Both the position numbers and the translations under genes were made by a program. From contig NZ_BMRE01000016.1 of assembly GCF_014648475.1 (NCBI RefSeq), positions 62,001 to 126,000 of the forward strand: DNA of 64,000 bases, given 5' to 3'. This stretch comes from Lentzea flava. Its GTDB lineage: Bacteria; Actinomycetota; Actinomycetes; Mycobacteriales; Pseudonocardiaceae. Positions 1 to 7,838 of the stretch are shown piece by piece. The first letter of the stretch is position 1; each line of letters opens with the position of its first letter. The notes beneath the pieces were generated by a model. The model was not told the DNA's origin. It saw only the letters and a list, made by a program, of their open reading frames with translations, and searched no databases.

Positions 1-1370
1 TCGTCGGGGCGGCAGGTGGTGATGAGGACCGCGCCGCACTCCTCGATGGCGGTGCGTTCGGGTTCGGTCGGGGCGATCGTCGTGACGACGGCGAAGCGGC
101 CTGCGGCCACGTCGTCGAAGCGGCGTCCGCCGTCAAGAACGGCGTTGGGGCACAGCCTTCCCGCCAGGCTTCGCCGCAGACGTGGCCGCATCACCAGGCC
201 GGAGCGGCGCAGCGGGGGCGTCTCGCTGTCGAGAACGTGGCGGGACAAGCCGGGGACGAGGGCCAGGCGTGGTGCCAGCATCCGGCGGAGAAGGTCACCG
301 AACCGGCCGCCCTCGGTCATGGCCGTGCCGACCAGTTTCGCCATCCGGATCATGGCGCGCGCGTGCGGTTCGCGCTCCGCCTCATAGGTGTCGAGTGCCT
401 GTTCGGGCAGGGTTGCGCCGAGGACGCCCGCGAGCTTCCACGCGAGATTGACGGCGTCACGCATCCCGGCGCCCATCCCCTGTCCGACGAACGGAGGCGT
501 GAGGTGCGCCGCGTCGCCGAGCAGGAACACCCGCCGGTCCCGCCACCGGTCCGCGACCTGCGCCCGGAAGGTGTACTCGGCGACGCGGACCACGTCGAGC
601 TCGTCTGCCGGGACGTCCTTGGTCCACGGCGCGATCAACCGGTGCAGCCGGTCCCGGTCGTGGAAGTCGTCACCGTTCTCGCCCGGCAGCAGGCGGAACT
701 CCCAGCGGTAGCGGGTCTTGCCGATGCGCATGTAGGTCGCGGCGCGACCAGGGTCGCAGACCTGGTGCACGCCTTCCCATTCGCCGAGATCGGCGGTCGT
801 GGCGATGTCGGCCACGAGCCAGCGCTGCTCGAACTTCAGGTCCCTCATCGACGCGCCGATCGCCTGCCTGGTGAGGCTGTTGGCGCCGTCGCAGCCCAGC
901 ACGTAGTCCGCGTGGATCGTCTCCCGTTCGCCGGTGAGGCGGTCGGTCACCTCGACCCGCACCGGCCCGGTCCCGTCCTGGACGATGCCGGTGACCTCGG
1001 TGTTGCCGCGGACGGCGATCTTCAGTCCGTCGCGGAGGAGTCGTTCCAGGCCGGGCTGGTCGAACATGTTCGCCCGCGGATAGCCGTGGCGGCCGGTGCC
1101 GGGGGCGCGCCGGAACTCGGCCAGCACGCGCATGTCCGGGTCCAGCAGCCGCAACCCGTGACAGTGCCACGAGATGGCGGCGAACTCCTCGGCCAGGCCG
1201 AGGCGACCGAGGATGCGGTAGACCTCGTCGTCCAGGTGGACCGCGCGCGGCTGCGGGAACACCGACTCCCAGCGCTCCAGCACCACGTGCTCGACGCCGT
1301 ACCGGGCGAGCAGTGCCGCGGCGGTGAGACCGGTGGGGCCCGCGCCGACGATCACCACGGGCACCTTCAC
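1..1370 (-). CDS. MhpA-like FAD-dependent aromatic monooxygenase (partial, runs off the window)
   Basis: The frame begins at a GTG whose first bases overlap the DoxX stop (GTGA, 1367-1370) and stays open to the window edge, so about 456 residues are seen and the C-terminus is missing. Residues 9-14 are the dinucleotide-binding GAGPTG. Further on come the PRAVHLDDE segment typical of the 3-(3-hydroxyphenyl)propionate hydroxylase branch and the FAD/ribityl motif GDAAH followed by a glycine-rich stretch. Family knowledge: such enzymes hydroxylate a phenolic acid ring ortho to an existing hydroxyl using NAD(P)H and O2, giving the catechol that an extradiol dioxygenase cleaves. That fits its place as last visible gene of an operon holding such a dioxygenase. 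The exact substrate is not readable. Confidence 0.88.
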   Translation of the reverse strand, partial: MKVPVVIVGAGPTGLTAAALLARYGVEHVVLERWESVFPQPRAVHLDDEVYRILGRLGLAEEFAAISWHCHGLRLLDPDMRVLAEFRRAPGTGRHGYPRANMFDQPGLERLLRDGLKIAVRGNTEVTGIVQDGTGPVRVEVTDRLTGERETIHADYVLGCDGANSLTRQAIGASMRDLKFEQRWLVADIATTADLGEWEGVHQVCDPGRAATYMRIGKTRYRWEFRLLPGENGDDFHDRDRLHRLIAPWTKDVPADELDVVRVAEYTFRAQVADRWRDRRVFLLGDAAHLTPPFVGQGMGAGMRDAVNLAWKLAGVLGATLPEQALDTYEAEREPHARAMIRMAKLVGTAMTEGGRFGDLLRRMLAPRLALVPGLSRHVLDSETPPLRRSGLVMRPRLRRSLAGRLCPNAVLDGGRRFDDVAAGRFAVVTTIAPTEPERTAIEECGAVLITTCRPD

Positions 1371-1717
1371 GACGACACACCGAGAACTGCGAGATAGGCC
1401 GCGACGAGCGCCGCGCAGACCACGGCCGGGGCGAGTTCGCGGATGCCGTCCCGGTTGCGGACGTGGGTGATCACCGCGCCCGCGAGCAGGAGCAGCAGAC
1501 CCGCGCCCGCCGCGGCCCCGAGCAACGGCACGGTCAGTCCGATGAGGAGGCCGGCGGCGCCGGCCACCTCCAGCGCACCGATCCCCCGGTAGGCCGCGAC
1601 GGAAAACCCGGCGTGCGAGGCGAGTTCACGCATGCGTGGCAGCGCGAGCAACTTGGACACGCCGAGCAGGACGAAGAGAACTGCCAGCAGCACGGCCAGC
1701 ACCGTCAACACGATCAT
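1367..1717 (-). CDS. DoxX-family small membrane protein
   Basis: This 116-residue protein is almost wholly hydrophobic, with about four predicted membrane segments (residues 1-20, 45-65, 68-86 and 94-114) and the LLGVSKLLALP type N-terminus common in DoxX/DoxD-like proteins. Start is ATG, with GAGGA about 8 bases upstream. It sits 16 bases after the ligase stop and overlaps the next gene by 4 bases, so it is translated with the catabolic operon. DoxX-like proteins are often placed beside oxidoreductases, but their biochemical role is poorly defined. A role in membrane redox or oxygen handling next to the oxygenases is only a guess. Confidence 0.8.
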   Translation of the reverse strand: MIVLTVLAVLLAVLFVLLGVSKLLALPRMRELASHAGFSVAAYRGIGALEVAGAAGLLIGLTVPLLGAAAGAGLLLLLAGAVITHVRNRDGIRELAPAVVCAALVAAYLAVLGVSS

Positions 1718-1733
1718 GATCGGTCCTCTGAGG

Positions 1734-3599
1734 TCAGCTTCGGAAACGGCAGGAGATGGCGTAGCGGCCGAGCACGTCCTTCACCGCAGATTCGTCCACT
1801 TCGGACGGCACGGTGACCGACACGACGACGTCTCCGTCCTCGATCACCACGTCGACGTCCACTCCGTCGAACCCGGCGAGCGCCTCGGAGATCACGCGGC
1901 TGGTGGCGTTGGCGCGCAACGGAAGCTTGTAGGGCTTGCCGATGTCGGTCACCGGCAGCGCGTCGAGCACCGTGACGGCCTTCGGCGCGGCGGCGCGCTC
2001 GGGCACGCGGTCGGCAGCCCACGCCAGCAACTCCTCCTCGGCCGCGGTCACGCCGGGCGCGAGGGTGACGTACGCGACCGGGACCTCGCCGGCGTGTGGG
2101 TCAGGGCTGCCGACCGCGCAGGCGGCCGTCACCGCGGGGTGCGCCAGCAGGGCGTCCTCGATGACGGCGGGCTCGATGTTGTGGCCACCGCGGATGATGA
2201 GGTCCTTGGCCCTGCCCGCCAGACTCACGAACCCGTCGGTGTCCAGGCGGGCCAGGTCGCCGGTGTTCAGCCAGCCGCCGGCCAGCTTGCCGCGTCCATT
2301 GAGGACATGACCGCTGTCGTCGCGTGCGATGACATAACCGGGAAACACCGTCGGACCACTGATCGCCAGCACGCCGGTCCTGCCTGGCGGCAGTTCCTCT
2401 CCGGTGTCCGGGTCGACCACCTTCATGCGCTGGTACGGCATGCGCTGGCCGAGCGCGTCCGGTCGTGGTGTGCCGGGGAAACTGCGTGCGCTGGCACAGG
2501 TGGCTTCGGTCAGCCCATATCCCTCGACGAGCTGGACGCCGGTGTGGGACTGGAAACCTTCCCGCACCGCGGCTGGCAACGGCGAGGCACCGACCATCGC
2601 GAAACGCAGGCTGGTGATGTCGGCGTCGACCGGGCATTGGGCGAGAACCGCGTACACGGTGGGCACAGCGCTCATCGCGGCGATCCGGTAGTGCTCGACG
2701 ATTTTCCAGAAGTGCCCGTACAGGGCGAGGTCGCGGTAGCCCAGCGGACCCGCCCACACCGTCGGCTGACCCTTGAACAGCGGCGCGAGCAGCGTGACGA
2801 CCAGCGCGTTGACGTGAAACAGCGGCAGGGCGGCGAAGACGACCGAGTCGTCGTCGAGCAGCGAGTTGAGAGCGATCATCCAGGCGTCGGCGACCTCGTT
2901 GGCGTGCGTGTGCGCGGCCAGCTTCGGCGCACCGGTGGTGCCGCCGGTGTGGAACAACGCGGCCAGGTCCGACGACACCGGTGGCTCACCGGCGAAAGCG
3001 TCCGAGTCCGACTCGGCGGCGAGGTCATCGAGGTAGCCCACGCGTACGCCTTCGATGGCGGGCAACGGATCCGGGGCATCTGCCGCGCCGGTCGGACGCA
3101 GCACGAGAATCGCGTCGAGCTCGCCGGCCAGTGCCTGAGCCCTCTCCCACACGTCCGGTGCCAGTTCCGGACCCGCGGTGATCAGGACGCGGGCACCGGA
3201 CAGGCGGAGCAGTTCGGTGAGGTGGTCGCCGGACAGGCTGCCGTTGAGCGGCGCCGCGATCCCGGCCAGCTGCGCGGCCAGGGTCGCGGGCACGAGGCCG
3301 GCGCAGTTGGGTGACATCAACGCCACCGCGTCACCGCGCCGAACACCCAGCTGCCACAACAGGTTCGCGTAACGGTGGACGTCCGCCAGCAGACCGGCGA
3401 AGGTGCGGTCGGCGAGCTCACGCCAGCGGGTGGCATTGGGCAACACGCTGATGGCCGTGCGCTCCGGCCACAGCCGGGCAGCGCGCGCCAGCAACGCGTA
3501 GGTCGACTCGGGCAGTCCCCTGTCGGCGAGCGGCACGGCCTCGATCGCGGACAAGTCGCCAGGTCCGGCGTAACGCGGCCACAGCAGGTCTTCGGTCAT
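1734..3599 (-). CDS. AMP-forming acyl-CoA synthetase/ligase
   Basis: This 621-residue ANL-superfamily enzyme activates a carboxylic acid with ATP to an acyl-adenylate and then a CoA thioester. The phosphate-binding A3 motif HTGGTTGAPK is at about residues 217-226, the A5-like GYGLTEAT follows, then the hinge/A7-A8 region (WLNTGDLARLD...GRAKDLIIRGG). The C-terminal catalytic lysine context is DIGKPYK. A roughly 55-residue acidic tail follows the usual C-terminal domain. ATG start; its ATGA overlaps the stop of the FAH gene upstream. In an aromatic operon it could activate an aryl-alkanoic acid or a ring-cleavage product; which one cannot be told. Confidence 0.9.
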   Translation of the reverse strand: MTEDLLWPRYAGPGDLSAIEAVPLADRGLPESTYALLARAARLWPERTAISVLPNATRWRELADRTFAGLLADVHRYANLLWQLGVRRGDAVALMSPNCAGLVPATLAAQLAGIAAPLNGSLSGDHLTELLRLSGARVLITAGPELAPDVWERAQALAGELDAILVLRPTGAADAPDPLPAIEGVRVGYLDDLAAESDSDAFAGEPPVSSDLAALFHTGGTTGAPKLAAHTHANEVADAWMIALNSLLDDDSVVFAALPLFHVNALVVTLLAPLFKGQPTVWAGPLGYRDLALYGHFWKIVEHYRIAAMSAVPTVYAVLAQCPVDADITSLRFAMVGASPLPAAVREGFQSHTGVQLVEGYGLTEATCASARSFPGTPRPDALGQRMPYQRMKVVDPDTGEELPPGRTGVLAISGPTVFPGYVIARDDSGHVLNGRGKLAGGWLNTGDLARLDTDGFVSLAGRAKDLIIRGGHNIEPAVIEDALLAHPAVTAACAVGSPDPHAGEVPVAYVTLAPGVTAAEEELLAWAADRVPERAAAPKAVTVLDALPVTDIGKPYKLPLRANATSRVISEALAGFDGVDVDVVIEDGDVVVSVTVPSEVDESAVKDVLGRYAISCRFRS

Positions 3600-4537
3600 C
3601 GCGCGTACCGCACCTTCGTTCGCTGGGTGCCGAGGTCGATCGCGCCGTCGCCGGTGGCGACGCGGGCTTCGATGACGTCACCGTCGGCCAGGTACTTCGG
3701 GTTTTTCGCCTGTCCGTTGAAGAACAGCTTCCACTTCACCGCGGCGGGCAGCAGCGCGGCGATCTTCTCCACGGCCTTGGGCGGCGCGGACAGCGCGGTG
3801 CCGACCGGGGTCCCGGTCAGGATCAGGTCACCGGCGTCCAGCCGCTGGAACCTCGTCAGCGCTCGCAGCGCCTCCAGCGGCCGGTAGATCATGTCGGTGC
3901 CCACGACCGAGTCCTGCCGGGTCTCGCCGTTCACCGACAGCGTCAGCCGCAGGTCGGTGAACCGCCTGAACTCTCCGGCGTCGAGCAGCACCAGCCTGGG
4001 CCCGACCGGGGTGAACGTCGGGTAGGACTTGGCCTCGTAGAACTGGGTCTGGGGCAGCTGGATGTCGCGAGCGGACACGTCGTTCGTCACGACCAGACCC
4101 GCCACGAGCTCGTGCAGGTTCGCCTCGGTGACCTGCGTGCCGACCGGCATCGTGCGGCCGATCACCAGCCCGATCTCGACCTCGTAGTCGAGCAGCCGCA
4201 CGTGCGCCGGTTTCACCACGTCGTCGACCGGGCCGCTGATCGAGCCGGACGTCTTGCGGAAGAACGTCAGCGGCACGGTCTTCGGGTCCATCCCGGCATC
4301 CGTCACGTGCGAGGCGAAGTTGGTCATCTGGGCGACCACGCGGCAGGGCGCGGTGACCGGCGACATCAGGGCGAGGTCCTCGACGCGGTCCGTGGCGACG
4401 CCCGTGGTCGCGGCCGCGATGGCCTGCCGGTCGGCCAGCAGCTCGCCGGTGGTCGTGGCCGCGGTGCTGATCTTCACTGCTCCACCGGCCGTGGCGACGT
4501 ACCAGGCGTCGGCCGTGCGCAGAATCGAGGTGCTCAA
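3596..4537 (-). CDS. Fumarylacetoacetate hydrolase (FAH) family protein
   Basis: This 313-residue protein has the FAH C-terminal fold signature: DYEVEIGLVIGR supplies the E-x-E metal ligands, and VVTNDVSARDIQ and LDAGDLILTGTPVG are characteristic later blocks. Members hydrolyse C-C bonds of acylpyruvate-type compounds or isomerise/decarboxylate 2-hydroxyhexadienedioates after meta-cleavage, using Mg2+. The start is TTG (4535-4537) with AGGAG 6 bases upstream, 25 bases after the dioxygenase stop. It overlaps the next gene by ATGA. In this operon it most likely acts on the ring-opened product of the neighbouring dioxygenase. Confidence 0.9.
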   Translation of the reverse strand: MSTSILRTADAWYVATAGGAVKISTAATTTGELLADRQAIAAATTGVATDRVEDLALMSPVTAPCRVVAQMTNFASHVTDAGMDPKTVPLTFFRKTSGSISGPVDDVVKPAHVRLLDYEVEIGLVIGRTMPVGTQVTEANLHELVAGLVVTNDVSARDIQLPQTQFYEAKSYPTFTPVGPRLVLLDAGEFRRFTDLRLTLSVNGETRQDSVVGTDMIYRPLEALRALTRFQRLDAGDLILTGTPVGTALSAPPKAVEKIAALLPAAVKWKLFFNGQAKNPKYLADGDVIEARVATGDGAIDLGTQRTKVRYAR

Positions 4538-4562
4538 TGGTTCTCCTGGAGACGTGCGGGGT

Positions 4563-5696
4563 TCACGTGCGGGCGACCTTCATCAGGCCCAGCAAGCGGC
4601 GGAGGTCGAACTCGTTGTCCTCACGCAGCGCGGAGAGCACCGTGCGCACCTCGCGCAGCGACTCCTTGCCCGGCTTGACGCCGAGGAAGTCCGCGGTGGC
4701 GGGCGGCCCCCACTGCGCGAGACCGGAAGCCGTCATCGGGGCCCAGCCCGGTTCGAGGGTGCAGTCGAACAGGTCGCCGTCGCTGAAGTGCTCGACCAGG
4801 AACCCGTCCGGGTCGCGCCAGTAGTCGAAGATCTGACTGCCCTGAACGTGCCGGCCGATGCCCCACGACCGCTGGTAGCCGTGATCGCGCAGGTACTCCC
4901 CGCCCGTCGCCAGCGCGTCCAGGTCGGCGACCTGGTAGGCCGAGTGCACGTACCGGTTCGCCGGCCCGAGCGCCAGCGCCAGCGTGTGGTGGTCGGCAGG
5001 CGTGGCGCCGCGGTCGCAGCGGATGAAGCTCATCACCGAGCCGCGCTCACGCTGTCCCGGGTAGTACAGGAAGTCGCTGACGATCAGCCCGAGGTGCTCC
5101 AGGTACCAGTCCAGCGTCTGCCGGTACTTCGTCGTCTGCAGCACGACGTGCCCGAGCCGCTGCACCCGCGCGGGCTCCCGCGGCGGACGCTGCGCGGCAT
5201 TGGTGCGCCGGGCCTCGTGGCCGAAGTTGAACGTGTGCGCGGCCTGCGGCGGTAACGCGGGCAAGTCGTCGGTACCCGAAACCACCCGCGTCCGCAGACC
5301 GCTCGGGTCGAGCAGGTCGACGGTGATCCCGCCCAGGGTCTCCGGCAGCGCGGTGGCCCGGTGCCCGGTCGCGTCGGCCAGCCGCAGCACGTCGTCCGGG
5401 TCGGCCGCCAGGAACGCCGCGCCGAGGAACGTCGACCGCGGCCCCTTGCGGATGATCACGCACGGCGCCCCCTCGTCGGTGCCGCGCAGGTGCAGCTCGT
5501 GCTCGGTGCGCAAGGAGGTGGTGAAACCGAACGCGGCCCCGAAGACCTCCGCGCGCTCCAGGTCGGGCTTCGCGAACTCCAGCCAGGCCAGGTCGTGCAC
5601 CTTGATCACCGGGTTGGCGGCTCGTCCCGGGTGCTCCCCGGCGAGCGCGCCGTGCTCGCTGTGCAAGCCGGTGTGCGGATCGCTGTGGTCGATCAC
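4563..5696 (-). CDS. Extradiol (type I, VOC-fold) ring-cleavage dioxygenase
   Basis: This 377-residue protein has two vicinal-oxygen-chelate halves. The C-terminal half carries the likely Fe(II) triad: His in LGHVVLQ, His in VHSAYQVAD and Glu in GFLVEHFSDG. The N-terminal HDLAWLEF block marks the non-catalytic half. The family cleaves catechols next to the hydroxyls (meta-cleavage). Start is GTG with AGGAG 8 bases upstream; this Shine-Dalgarno overlaps the edge of a 38-bp inverted repeat. It is the first gene of the operon dioxygenase - FAH - ligase - DoxX - monooxygenase. Substrate unknown; 3-substituted catechols such as dihydroxyphenyl-alkanoates are a reasonable guess given the MhpA-like partner. 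Confidence 0.88.
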   Translation of the reverse strand: MIDHSDPHTGLHSEHGALAGEHPGRAANPVIKVHDLAWLEFAKPDLERAEVFGAAFGFTTSLRTEHELHLRGTDEGAPCVIIRKGPRSTFLGAAFLAADPDDVLRLADATGHRATALPETLGGITVDLLDPSGLRTRVVSGTDDLPALPPQAAHTFNFGHEARRTNAAQRPPREPARVQRLGHVVLQTTKYRQTLDWYLEHLGLIVSDFLYYPGQRERGSVMSFIRCDRGATPADHHTLALALGPANRYVHSAYQVADLDALATGGEYLRDHGYQRSWGIGRHVQGSQIFDYWRDPDGFLVEHFSDGDLFDCTLEPGWAPMTASGLAQWGPPATADFLGVKPGKESLREVRTVLSALREDNEFDLRRLLGLMKVART

Positions 5697-5706
5697 AGGG
5701 CCACTC

Positions 5707-5744
5707 CTTCCGCGTAACTGATGACATCATCAGTTACGCGGAAG
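5707..5744. promoter_or_regulatory. 38-bp perfect inverted repeat, probable operator of the dioxygenase operon
   Basis: Arms of 18 bases (CTTCCGCGTAACTGATGA and its exact reverse complement) flank a 2-base CA centre. The element ends inside the Shine-Dalgarno of the dioxygenase gene. On the minus strand a TTGACT (5755-5750) followed 17 bases later by TGATGA (5732-5727) would place a -10 inside it, so a bound protein would block initiation. The core CTGATGA-CA-TCATCAG recurs at 5762-5777. A regulator of the MarR, GntR or IclR type is plausible, but none is adjacent within the window. Confidence 0.75.
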
Positions 5745-5761
5745 TAATCAGTCAAGAGTTT

Positions 5762-5777
5762 CTGATGACATCATCAG
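5762..5777. promoter_or_regulatory. Second copy of the operator core CTGATGACATCATCAG
   Basis: The 16 bases are identical to the core of the 38-bp inverted repeat, and centre-to-centre distance is 44 bp, close to four DNA turns. The site lies just upstream of the candidate -35 of the dioxygenase promoter. Two identical sites on one DNA face suggest cooperative binding by two dimers. Confidence 0.7.
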
Positions 5778-5792
5778 CAACGATGGAAGATG

Positions 5793-7838
5793 TCACGCGG
5801 CGGCGACGGCCAGGTGATCGGCGCGCAGGCGAAGCCTCCGGGTCGACAGGTAGCGGCGGCGGTCGGTGATCAGCACGGTGGCCAGGCCACCGACGAGCAG
5901 CCAGGCGCCCAGTTGCGCCACTCCCGTGGCCAGGCCCGGCCCACCGGTTGCCACGGCCCGCAAGGCGACCACCGCTCCGCGGGTCGGCAGGTAGCCGGCG
6001 AGAGCGTGGAGCGGTCCGGGCAGGGTGGACACGACGCCCGTGGCGGCGGTGAGCACGAGCACGGCGAGAGCCGCCAGCCGGCCGCCCCGGCCGAAGAGCG
6101 CGGTCATCGCTTGGTTGAGCGCCACGAACGCGCACGCGGCGAGCAGTGCGACCGCTAGGAAGCCCAACGTGCGTGGGAAGTTCAGATGCAGAGTGGGAAC
6201 GGCCACGGCGGTGATGGCGAGCGCTGCCAGTGCGGCGGCGGTGGCGCCGGGCACGGCGGCGCGGACGATGATGCGCCACGTAGGTTCCCGGGCGGTCAGG
6301 ACGGCTCCTGGCACGGCCTGGGTCACCAGGTAGGTCGCCAGCGCCAGCGCCCACAACGCCAGTGCGGCGAACAGCGGGATGCCGAGGTTGCCCGCGGAGA
6401 TCCCGTCGACCGTGGCGGTGGTGGGGTCGGCCGCGACGGTCTTGAGGTGGGCGCGTTCGGCATCGGTGTAGGCGGGCACCTGGTTGCGGCCCTTGTCGAG
6501 CTCCGTCGCGAGTTGCTGTGCTCCCCCGTCGACCTTGGTCACGCCATCGGCGAGCTGCCCGGCGCCGTCCGCGAGCTGAGCAGCTCCAGTCGAGAGCTGT
6601 CCGGCTCCGGTGGCCAGCTGCTGCGCGCCGGTGTTGGCCTGCCGGATGCCCGCGTCGAGCCGCCGTGCTCCAGCGGCGGCGTCGGCGATGCCGGTGGCCA
6701 GGTCCCCGGAACGGGCGGCGAGCGCCGCGTTGCCGTTCGCCACCTGACGGGCACCGGAGGCCAGCGCCTGCACGGAGTCGCGGGCTCGCACAGCGGCGTC
6801 GCGGACGGCGGCCTTGGCGCCGTCGATGCGTCCGGCGTCCGCGGTGAACCGGTCGGCGGCCGCCGTCAGCTCCCGGCAGAACTCGGGTGTGCCGGCGCAT
6901 TGATCGGCCAGGCGCCGGAACTCCGCGGCGCTGGCGGCGGCGGAGGGCAGCGCGTCGATCGCGGCGATGATCCGGTTGGCCAGCGGCACCACGGTGGCGG
7001 CGAGTTGTTCGTTGCCCTGGGCGACCTGGTTCGCGCCGTCGGCGAGCTGCCTCGTCAGCGCGGGAAGTTGCGCGGTGTCGCGCTGCGCCTGCGTGAGACC
7101 GGCGGCCAGCTGTGACGAGCCGGTGGCGAGCTGAGCGGTGCCGGACGCGAGCTGGGCTGCTCCGTCCGCGAGCTGGGTGGCGGCGGTGCTCAGCTGGGCC
7201 GAGCCGTCGGCGACCTGGCGGGCACCGGGGACGAGCTGCGCGGTGCCGTCGGCGAGCTGCCGGGCACCGTCGGCCGCCTTGCCGATCTGGTCGTGGATCG
7301 TGCCGAAGGCGATGTAGACGTTGTCCAGGTAGGTTTCCACGACTTGCTGGTCGAGAGCCTGCTGGGTGGTGCGGGCGACCTCTTCGGACAGTTCGGGGTC
7401 GAGGACGCCGGCTGCCGACGTGGTCTGCACGGTGAGCACGGCCCTGGTCGCCTCGAGCGGTTTCGCCGTGGCGGTGGAGGTGGCGCGCGCGGAGAAGTCC
7501 TTCGGAATGGTCACCACGGCGGCGTAGGTGCCGTCGGCGAGCCCGTCCGCGCCGTCGGCGGAGTCGGTGAGCACCCACCTGTACGGCGAATCGGTGCTGT
7601 GGGTCAGTTTTCCTGCCAGTTCCCGTCCGAGCGGGATGATCTGGCCGTTGACGGTCACCGGTTCGTCGTTGTTGACCACGGCGGCCGTGGCCGTGCCGTG
7701 GTTGGTGTCGGGTGCGGTGAACGCCCAGGCCAGCAAACCCGTGATCACGACCGGCACGAGGATCAGCCCGGTCCAGGTCTTCCACGTCAGCGGCCCGGAA
7801 GCGAGGGCGCGGGCCGAGTTGGCGAACGGCTTGAGCAT
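5793..7838 (-). CDS. YhgE/Pip-type membrane protein with long X-Leu-X-X-Gly heptad repeats
   Basis: This 681-residue protein has one N-terminal membrane helix (about residues 20-42), a large extracytoplasmic region, and about five C-terminal membrane helices. Between roughly residues 185 and 480 are many degenerate repeats of the form ADGxxQLAxGxxQL, the signature of YhgE/Pip (phage-infection-protein-like) domains, which probably form a long rod. The fold is ABC-2-permease-like. Its ATG overlaps the stop of the MMPL-ATPase gene by one base (TGATG), so the two are translationally coupled and may form one exporter. It is absent an ATPase of its own; the ATPase-like tail of the neighbour could serve it (inference). 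Confidence 0.85.
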   Translation of the reverse strand: MLKPFANSARALASGPLTWKTWTGLILVPVVITGLLAWAFTAPDTNHGTATAAVVNNDEPVTVNGQIIPLGRELAGKLTHSTDSPYRWVLTDSADGADGLADGTYAAVVTIPKDFSARATSTATAKPLEATRAVLTVQTTSAAGVLDPELSEEVARTTQQALDQQVVETYLDNVYIAFGTIHDQIGKAADGARQLADGTAQLVPGARQVADGSAQLSTAATQLADGAAQLASGTAQLATGSSQLAAGLTQAQRDTAQLPALTRQLADGANQVAQGNEQLAATVVPLANRIIAAIDALPSAAASAAEFRRLADQCAGTPEFCRELTAAADRFTADAGRIDGAKAAVRDAAVRARDSVQALASGARQVANGNAALAARSGDLATGIADAAAGARRLDAGIRQANTGAQQLATGAGQLSTGAAQLADGAGQLADGVTKVDGGAQQLATELDKGRNQVPAYTDAERAHLKTVAADPTTATVDGISAGNLGIPLFAALALWALALATYLVTQAVPGAVLTAREPTWRIIVRAAVPGATAAALAALAITAVAVPTLHLNFPRTLGFLAVALLAACAFVALNQAMTALFGRGGRLAALAVLVLTAATGVVSTLPGPLHALAGYLPTRGAVVALRAVATGGPGLATGVAQLGAWLLVGGLATVLITDRRRYLSTRRLRLRADHLAVAAA

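Noticed and set aside
6500..7260. Repetitive pattern that might suggest a DNA repeat array
   Set aside because: The periodicity is 21 bases and follows the protein heptads of the YhgE/Pip domain; it is coding repetition, not a CRISPR or satellite.
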